This document shows positions 56,934-64,000 of a stretch of 64,000 nt of DNA, one piece after another. The stretch comes from Talaromyces rugulosus (taxonomy: Eukaryota > Ascomycota > Eurotiomycetes > Eurotiales > Trichocomaceae). The stretch covers positions 4,162,001 to 4,226,000 of the forward strand of contig NC_049564.1 in assembly GCF_013368755.1 (NCBI RefSeq), written 5' to 3'. Below the pieces are notes generated by a model. The model saw only the letters and a list, made by a program, of their open reading frames with translations. It made no database searches and was not told the DNA's origin. Made by a program: the position numbers and the translations under genes. Positions within the stretch are counted from its first letter, which is position 1. Each line of letters starts with the position of its first letter.

Positions 56934-58077
56934 TTAGAAAATCGCCACTGCATTTGGAGGACTTGCAACACCTCCTGGGACCTATACCGCGGCGTCAAGT
57001 AGTCAGACCAGAATGACAGCGAGCAAAAGGAAGAGGAGAAAAAACGTAATCACCTTGATAGGAACACTCGTCAAGAAAAACGAATACCTCCCCAATCTCC
57101 TCGCCGTGTCTGCCAATTCCTCCAAATCAAACATCTCACCCAGAGGCAATCCCCAACCCGCCAACGCCCACTGATGCACACTAACAGTCGGGTCATTATA
57201 TGGTCCCGTCGTAGGCCCCCTCTCAAAACTAGGTGAATCACTCGCTACAGCCGAAAACCGAGATTCCCATAACCATCTCAGAGAATCTCGATTAGCTTCG
57301 AACCCGAGTAATCCCCCGGGTTGACGGTTTGGGTAACTTTGTTGTAGTTCTGATGTAAGTGCGTCGTATGCCTTTGTGAATCCGACTCGGATGAAGAGGA
57401 TGTCGCCGGGACGAATCTCAATTTTTTGCTCGTGAATAATGGTTTGGAGATCGGATAAAGGGACGGCGCCTGATTGTAATGGTTTTACTTCTTTGCCATT
57501 GCGCTCGGCCCATTCGGCCCAGTCGAGGAGGACGCCGCGGCCGATTATACCGCCTCTATCTACCCATTCTGCAGTGGACTTTAGATGGTGGATAGGTATG
57601 AAGGAAAAACCAGAACCTACTGTCTATTCCAAGTGTATCTGGATTCTCAAAGTCCTCTTGTATATGCCCATTGAAGAATTGCCGTGTTGACCGAAACGCT
57701 ACCTCGCAATTATTAGACCTTGAATCGAGACCGGGAAAAAAAAACACACCAAAATGCCGAAACCCATCCCACTGCGTACTACTCTGCGTATTAAAATGCA
57801 CCTCATCATCATTCATCGGCGTCGTCTCCTCATGAACAATCCGATGTTCAAACTGTTTCCGCGTAAACGTTGGGAAAGAAGGCTTATTTAAAGGCCAATC
57901 GAGCGAGACTCTTAATCCCTGTTGGATTTCCTTTGCTGCTGCGGCGACGACGTCTGGGGTGAGGAGATTGAGCATGCCTAGTTGATCGTGCGGTCCAAAG
58001 AGACCCCATGCGTTGCCGGGAGGGCCATTAGGATCGAGGGGGAGAGAGTCGAAACTGGGCCACTTGTCTGGGGTCAT
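56934..58077 (-). CDS. cyclase-family (kynurenine-formamidase-like) hydrolase
   Basis: Exons 58077-57748, 57702-57621, 57568-57054 and 56981-56934, 324 residues. The putative cyclase fold (PF04199) uses a metal site; fungal members carry NTQSSTQWDGFRHFG instead of the bacterial HxGTHxD, and this protein has it, with GGIIGRGVLLDW and RPGDILFIRVGF following. Start TPDKWPSFDSLPL and the GLFGPHDQLGMLN segment match the group. The last exon (16 codons) adds VPGGVASPPNAVAIF. The first intron (57703-57747, 45 bp) is a multiple of three without a stop, so retained and spliced forms would differ by 15 residues; I favour splicing. Reaction unknown, perhaps a small-molecule lactone or amide hydrolase. 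Confidence 0.88.
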
Positions 58078-58228
58078 TATTGCGTTGGGTTCGTGTAGAA
58101 TATTATTGTGAATTATTGGATATCTGTTCTATATTGTTCGAACAAGTTGTACATTTTTTGCAGGAGCTGTTTCAATGTGTCATTCGCCAAGTCGATAATA
58201 GTAATACATCCCGCCCCGGCTTTCTCTC

Positions 58229-60517
58229 CTTCGGCTCATTACCGGCCCAGCGAAAAGCCGGGAAAGTCTGGGGAGAAACAGCTTCACCTGGGGAGGAAAA
58301 AAAAAAGTGAAAAAGAAAGAAAGAAAAGGTTTCATTATGTAGTCGAATGAACAATGGATTCACCCATATGCAGTTGCGTCCATTGCGGTAACGCCCACTT
58401 GACCATCCACTCCGACTGAAGAACCTCATCCACCGACAGACGCTCTTCAGGCCGAAAGACCAGCATTTTTCGCATCAGGTCGAGGATGGCAGCTGTTTCT
58501 TCGCTGTCAAACTCGCCCACCTTGTACTTGTTTCGATATTTTTGTACATAGTCGCCAAATACATCCTCAATCCGAGGCCAGACTTGCCTGCCTTCAAGGT
58601 GCTTGGGGCGTTCACCAGTGCTGGTAGTAGTGGTGGTGGCGGTGTCAAAAACTGACTACGTTCATCCCAGCGTTACCACCAGTCTAGAGGCATAGGCCCC
58701 AGAGTGTCGATTTGCTGAGCGGTGATTTCATCTGCAGTAATCCAATCATTGCTAAAGATTGACTTCATACCAATAATTTCCCATATAGCCACCGCTAGAC
58801 TCCATATATCTGCCGAATATGAAAGTGGTCTCTGAGGGTCGAATCGAGATTCTGGAGGCCGCATAGCTAGTGGTGTATGACAGTCTTCTCCGCGGCGAAC
58901 TTCTGAGTCTGGAGAAAATGCCTCGCCAAAGTCACTTAGAAGCACACGGCTATCAGAAAGTGAGAACTGTTTTGCAGGTTTGCCAAAATCGAGAGGGATC
59001 ACGGCCTTTTTTGGAACGTTGGGAGGAAGAGGCATGCCATCCCGATGTGTAACAGGAACCACATCATGCTCGCCATATTCGTGATAAAATTGCGCAATTG
59101 AAAGATGATCAAAACTTGATGGTAGTTTGACCAACACGTTGCTAAGATGAATATCTAGTAATGCCAAAGTTAGATCAGATGATAGCCGCCAAAAAACTTC
59201 AATCTTCATTTACCAACCTCCGTGAACATATCCTCGAGAGTGATTATAGGACACAGCCTGAACAAGTCCTGCTGATAGCACACGTGCAACCCTGATGGGG
59301 AACATCCCAGTAAACACTGCTCTCCTAAGATTGCATTGAGCGGGTGCTACTGTGTAGCATGGGTGTGTTCCATTAGGGCCAGTCAAGTTGAACTCGTCCA
59401 GTAGACGAGGAACAGAATCACGCCCTGGGTGTGTGGATGATTCTGAAGCAGCAAAAGCTCGGAGAATCTTTGCATCACGTCCTATTGAGTCTGTTGCTAT
59501 ACCCACCTTGAGAGCAACATACTGCTTTTGGTGAATATCCCGGGCCAGCCAGACCGTAGAGTAGCCTCCGAAACCCAGCTTATCCACGATGGCATAGCGA
59601 TCACGAAGAACGTCACCACTCATGACAGGATGATAGCCTCCAGGCTCATACATTTCCAGCTTCTCCACGCCATCAATCCAGTCGTAATCGTAGCAACAGG
59701 ATTTTGCATCATTGCTGTGATCATCGCTATGCACAGCTGCTGATGAATGAAAAGCTGTGGAGCCAAGTCGGCTGACCACAAAATTTTCAAGATTCCGAGT
59801 GCGGCAAAAAGACAGCAGATGCAAAGATTGTGTTTGAGCAATCCCTTTAGAGAGACGCCTCATTGTCTTTTAATGTGAACATCTTTCTCGGTCATAAGCT
59901 TCGTTGTAAGGAGGTGAACCGCTCGGGCTAGGCCCGTTCTGGCAGGGGCCTTGCCAAGCCATCATATTATAGTAGATGCTGTTTTCATATTTACTGATCT
60001 AGAGCCAGTTAAACAACTCTAGTGAGGCAGATTATCATCTGAACATTACTAGTAATAACAATTCAAGTAAATAATGTGGACCGGAATTAGTTTGTTATCT
60101 TGTGAGGCCCAGGGTTGCTCTCTTCAATATTTTCTCCGAACCAACCCGCCCGACTTATATTATTAAATCAAACATGGGAGACTTGGTGATCAACTGAATA
60201 TGAAAATACCGTAGGCAAAATGCCTGCATAAGCCGTAGAAACTGTCCTACAATTACTAGCAAGTCCTAACTCGCACCACTGTCTACATTAGAATACGAAA
60301 ACATTATCGTGCGGGGGTCGTCTGGCCAGATTGAGCGCGACTAATCTTTTTTTTATCTGGATTAAATCTTGTTTAACAGTATATATATATATACTTAAGT
60401 AGATGCTAGAGATCTATATTTGAATACTTGATTACTGGGCTAAACACGACAAGTCGGGATAGAGGGCTCTTCCGGGCCATTGGCGGCCCAGAGAAAAGCC
60501 GGGTAAATCCCGGGGAG
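58229..60517. repeat. pair of direct repeats flanking the kinase gene
   Basis: Copies at 58229-58275 (47 bp) and 60469-60517 (49 bp) share CTTC-GG, CATT, CGGCCCAG, GAAAAGCCGGG and GGGGAG in the same order. They sit just beyond the 3' end and about 600 bp beyond the 5' end of the SRPK-like gene. The core contains CCGGC..GCCGG, a possible hairpin. Confidence 0.65.
58335..59863 (-). CDS. SRPK-like serine/threonine kinase, possibly degenerate
   Basis: Exons 59863-59218, 59154-58677 and 58620-58335, 469 residues in the spliced reading. Fungal SRPK-type signatures: GGYHPVMSGDVLRDRYAIVDKLGFGGYSTVWLARD with the glycine loop, YVALKV (lysine), catalytic loop YVHGDIHLSN (HGD for HRD), LSDFGEAF (DFG), and MRPPESRF with SADIWSLAVAIW. 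The open frame after LDWW meets TAA at 58673-58675; the following bases still read as the conserved RWDERSQFF, then lose one base. An apparent 56-bp intron (58621-58676, GTAACG to ACCAG) removes both faults and joins in phase to TGERPKHLEGRQVWPRIEDVF. So it is either a gene with a new intron made from coding sequence or a recent pseudogene. The first about 45 residues look like a mitochondrial or low-complexity leader. Confidence 0.8.
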
Positions 60518-60967
60518 GGTTTGAGTAACAATCCTAGTTGAAACAGGCTTTGGCCATTACGATTCATGTCAATATCAAATTAGTAAGAGAAACACGGTAT
60601 AATAATGTATGTCGACTTATCTTATTGATCAATTAAGATTAGATTCAGTATGTAACATCAAGATAGGAAAAGCAACATTTGAAGTCTGTCTAATAGCCAA
60701 GTGTATCTTTTACACACTTTTATTTTTTGCCTTCATGAGTTTGCTTAAAATTACTCCAGTGTCCTATTTCCTCCCCCACACTACTTGACAAATACATATC
60801 AACTGGTTCGTCCTGGGGTGCCCCGGAAATTCCCCGATCCGGCAGGGATGCTCTCCACAACGGCGGACTGTTTAGCCGTCTGCACGTCTTCCCCAACATT
60901 TGAAATCTCCATAAATCGTCAGGTTAAGTCTCACGCACACCCTTGAAAATTGTCTTCATCAATCACT
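59864..60967. other. intergenic between divergent kinase and MFS genes
   Basis: 1.1 kb, AT-rich, with the second copy of the direct repeat (60469-60517). No gene. Confidence 0.45.
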
Positions 60968-62707
60968 ATGAAGTTTAACTTTCGATTAAAACGAGCCCCT
61001 GATGGCGATGAGCCTGCCGAGATCTATGGCTACAGGCCGTACCTCTTGGCCTTTTCTGGTGCATGGGTGAGTGTTATTTTTTATAAAAAATTGATAATAT
61101 TTTTCCTCCAAATGCCGTATCAAACAACTGCTAATGCTATCGAGGCCTCCGCCATGTACGGATACGACTCGGCCTTTATTGGAACCACGCTTACCTTGCC
61201 CTCGTTTGAACGCGCCTTTGGCCTAAACAAACCGGGGGGCGAGAGCGTAGACAATTTATCGTCAAACATTGTGTCTACTTTCCAAGGTGGTGCTTTTTTC
61301 GGGTCTCTATTTGGATTTTTCTTGGCCGAGCGATTCGGTCGTAAGCCAACAATGCTTGTGGCCGGCTTTTTGTTTTCCATCGGCGTGGCTCTGCAAATGG
61401 TCGGGCATATCGGCCTTCTTTACGGCGGACGAGTGCTCACAGGCCTTGGAGTGGGAGGTTCGGCTATGATTTTGCCTATTTATATTGCAGAATGCGCTCC
61501 AGCAACTATCCGAGGCCGGCTTGTCGGTATCTTTGAGGTTATGCTCCAGATTGCGCTAGTTTTTGGCTTTTGGGTCAACTATGGGGTGAACAAGAATATT
61601 TCTCCCTTGGGTGACACGCAATGGCGGATCCCCGTTGGTGTGCAGTTTATACCTGCTGGGATGCTGTTTCTATGTCTGAGCTTTATGCCCGAGTCTCCGC
61701 GTTGGCTAGCATCTAAATCAAAGAGAGTCAGCGCCTTGCGCTCTTTGTCTTGGATCAGAAATCTTCCAGAGACACATGAATATATTCAGCGAGAATTGAC
61801 CGTCATGGAAGCTGGTTCCCAGCAAGATATTGAAGAATCTGGAGAAGGGTGGAGACACTGGGTACAGCTTCTCCGTGAGCTCAACCAGAAAGGTGTGCGC
61901 AACCGCATGATCATCAGTATCATGATGATGATGTTTCAAAATTTCACCGGGTATGTTTCCTCTTATATTCCCTCATTTTGGGCTATTTAACTAACTTTTT
62001 TTGAATACAGAATCAACGCCATTAATTACTACTCGCCCACTATTTTCAAATCAATCGGCTTCACTGGCACAAGTGTTCAACTGCTCGCAACAGGAGTATA
62101 CGGCTTGGTCAAGATGGGATCAACATTTGTCTTCGTAGCGGTAATTGTCGATCATATCGGACGTCGACCGGCACTTCTAGTTGGCTCTATTGGGGCTGGA
62201 TTTGCCATGTTCTATCTCGCCATCTACTCCAAAGTCAGCAACAGTCTGAATAAAGAGCCACCCCGTGATGCGGGGGCCAACTGTGCCGTGGCAATGGTCT
62301 ATATTTACGCTATTTTCTACGGCTTTTCATGGAATGGAATTCCATGGTTATTCACTGCAGAGGTTCTCCCTACACGAGTACGGACGATGGGTATGGCTAT
62401 ATCCGTCTGCATGCAGTGGCTAGGACAGTTTATAGTCGTTTACTCCCTTCCTCATATGATCACTGGCATTGGGTACGGCACGTTCTTGTTCTTTGCATGC
62501 TGCACTGTTTTGGCATTTGTGTTTGCCTACTTATTTGTTCCAGAGACCAAGGGTGTATCTTTGGAAGATATGCACTTGATCTTTGGATCGGATGTCTCGC
62601 CCATCGCTACCAAGGCACGCAAGAATTATGATACGCACCGCGAGGACCGCCTCGAATCGGTTATTCGGCGCGGAAAGGAAGACGTCGAGCAGGTTGAAAC
62701 GGCATAG
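60968..62707 (+). CDS. MFS sugar porter, quinate-permease-like
   Basis: Exons 60968-61066, 61145-61950 and 62011-62707, 533 residues. A twelve-helix proton symporter of the sugar-porter family. Family signatures: the first helix ASAMYGYDSAFIGTTLTLPSF (joined across intron 1), FLAERFGRKPTM (GRK between helices 2 and 3), GRVLTGLGVGGSAMILPIYIAECAP (helix 5), PESPRWL, then after intron 2 INAINYYSPTIF, the DHIGRRPALL repeat of the GR motif, and PETKGVSLEDM at the end. The GYDSAFIGTTLALPSF-type start is that of quinate/shikimate permeases (QutD/Qa-y) and relatives; I cannot exclude a hexose or pentose substrate. Plasma membrane. No quinate-pathway genes are near. Confidence 0.92.
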
Positions 62708-63236
62708 TTTGATACTATCTATAAAAATGTATATATGATATTCCTTTCCAGGTTTTTTTTACAGTCCTATACCATACATAGGATTCTATATCTTGGTGTA
62801 TTAAATACGGTCCAATACCCGATTATATACTAGCGTGTATTTTTGGCGCATAAACAACGCATTCGCTGGTCCGAGCTTTATGCAACAGTGAGATAAGCCA
62901 GACTCCCACAAAATGTCGATTAATTCATCTGCTATTGCACCTCAGGAATTTGGATAAAGCGAGTGGGATATTATTCTCGTGTCGTCTATTCCTGACACAC
63001 GATTAAAAACGCCGGCCGGCCATCTTTGCCGTTTGTTTTACATGCCCGCTGCACCGATGACGTCGGCTTCCGGAAACAGCCAGCCAGCCACCTTCATTCA
63101 CACTTCATTCTTGTTTATGAACTTCTGGGGAAACCTGCTATAAACTCAACTCACGCAGAGTCAAAAAAAATAATACATACGATGTATACAGTCAATTGAC
63201 CGCTGGTCTCTGGACTCTTCAAACTTGCCGGAGAAA
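62708..63236. other. intergenic before the right-edge gene
   Basis: Tandem orientation; promoter region of the right-edge gene. A TGACGTC site (CRE/ATF-like) at about 63057-63063 and a CCGGCCGGCC palindrome at about 63011-63020 are seen. Confidence 0.4.
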
Positions 63237-64000
63237 ATGGCGCCACGCTCTTCCAACCGACCTGTTCGCGCGCTCAAGTCTGCGAGCGACAGGATGTTCC
63301 ACTCCAGAATCACTCTGTCTGAACTATTTCGAGTTATATTCTACTTCTCTGTGTCGCTTTTTTTGCTTCCAATCAACACCTCGATACTCATTGCCGCGGC
63401 TGTGTTGGACCGCGCCCACCTTTATCCAAACCAAGATCGACGTCGGCGCAAGCATCTCCTACGGACTCCGTACTTTTACCCAAAGACCATTCTGATCACC
63501 GGTATTGGGACAGCCCGGGGCTTGGTGCTTGCCCGTCAGTTTCATTATGGCGGCCATCGAGTAATCGGTGTTGACGTCGGCGTACTGCCCGCTCGTTCCG
63601 GCGGGAGCATGTCTAATGCCGTTAGTTGCTATTACCCGGTTTCCAAAAAGCAGTATATCTGCAGCTTGCTTGATATTATCAACCGAGAAAAAGTCGATGT
63701 TTGGATCCCATGCTCCGATCGAGTCGTGCCACTGGAGGATGGCATGGCAAAGAGCATAATCGAAAGCCGCACATCCTGCAAATGCATACATTTCAATGCC
63801 GACTACACGTCTCTTTTAAGCCAAGATGAGAATTTCCTGCAACATGTTTCCGAAAGGGGTTTACCGGTGTTTGAGAGACATCATGTTCTGTCTCGTGATT
63901 CGGTCCATCGGATACTCAATCACTCGCCAAATAAGACATACGTTATTCAGACGCCTACCAAGGGGCTCTCACGGAATACTGTCATGTTGCCGAGACGGAC
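63237..64000 (+). CDS. ATP-grasp-type enzyme, N-terminal part, cut by right edge
   Basis: Starts at ATG 63237 (MAPRSSNRPVRALKSASD) and stays open to base 64000, 254 codons without a stop or intron. After a membrane-like helix (LFRVIFYFSVSLFLLPINT) comes a pre-ATP-grasp Rossmann segment: KTILITGIGTARGLVLARQF, then GHRVIGVDVG, and CYYPVSKKQYICSLLDII with VDVWIPCSDRVVPLEDGMAKS. That pattern is what I recall for the fungal ATP-grasp proteins with an N-terminal hydrophobic helix, found in or near metabolite clusters; such enzymes make amide bonds between carboxylates and amines. The ATP-binding and catalytic part lies outside the window, so the function is inferred. An in-frame second ATG is at 63294. 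Confidence 0.75.
   Translation, partial: MAPRSSNRPVRALKSASDRMFHSRITLSELFRVIFYFSVSLFLLPINTSILIAAAVLDRAHLYPNQDRRRRKHLLRTPYFYPKTILITGIGTARGLVLARQFHYGGHRVIGVDVGVLPARSGGSMSNAVSCYYPVSKKQYICSLLDIINREKVDVWIPCSDRVVPLEDGMAKSIIESRTSCKCIHFNADYTSLLSQDENFLQHVSERGLPVFERHHVLSRDSVHRILNHSPNKTYVIQTPTKGLSRNTVMLPRR

Overview
This is nuclear DNA of a filamentous ascomycete (Pezizomycotina). Genes carry short 45-90 bp introns with GTRNGT donors, TACTAAC/CTAAC-like branch points and AG acceptors, there is a lone dispersed 5S rRNA gene, and the families seen (UstYa, RTA1, fungal rhodopsin-like, NACHT-ankyrin, HPP, ATP-grasp) are typical of moulds. A Eurotiomycetes host (Aspergillus/Penicillium/Talaromyces-like) is my inference, not something the sequence proves.

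Left third (1-26 kb), moderately gene-dense and mostly accessory: the 5' end of a Zn2Cys6 regulator running off the left edge; a tiny four-exon gene; a protein-kinase-like gene with an unusual catalytic loop; a truncated UstYa relic; a 5S rRNA gene; a small membrane protein gene with a 9-nt first coding exon; a mitochondrial phosphate carrier; a 59-residue membrane protein; a beta-carbonic-anhydrase-like gene lacking the usual Arg; a secreted amidohydrolase; an RTA1-like membrane protein; a second Zn2Cys6 regulator; an eight-exon amino-acid/GABA-type permease; a GNAT acetyltransferase; and a rhodopsin-like integral membrane protein.

Middle (26-39 kb) is a decayed, AT-rich compartment. It holds an MFS transporter pseudogene, a heptanucleotide repeat in the leader of a small RGG-rich ORF, a relic resembling the N-terminal part of DUF3435/'captain' tyrosine recombinases, an intact GH12 glucanase, a broken NACHT-ankyrin (NLR-like) gene with near-identical ankyrin repeats and an embedded Cys-rich module, a roughly 98-bp minisatellite, dispersed-repeat fragments and a short-chain dehydrogenase relic. 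Stops at positions that could have been CAA/CGA codons fit RIP-type C-to-T decay, but I could not count dinucleotides.

Right part (39-64 kb) is gene-dense and largely housekeeping: NIPA-type Mg transporter, WDR70 homologue, cyclin H, Ubc1 (E2 with UBA) divergent from Rpt2 (26S proteasome ATPase), Arb1 (ABC-F ribosome biogenesis), HPP membrane protein, a GFO/IDH/MOCA oxidoreductase, a cyclase-family enzyme, an SRPK-like kinase with a suspicious intron and flanking direct repeats, an MFS sugar/quinate-type permease, and the start of an ATP-grasp-like enzyme cut by the right edge. Ubc1, Rpt2 and possibly WDR70 share ubiquitin-proteasome themes; otherwise neighbours look functionally unrelated. 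Exon boundaries were placed by eye from splice signals, reading phase and family conservation; each complete multi-exon model given below sums to a whole number of codons.
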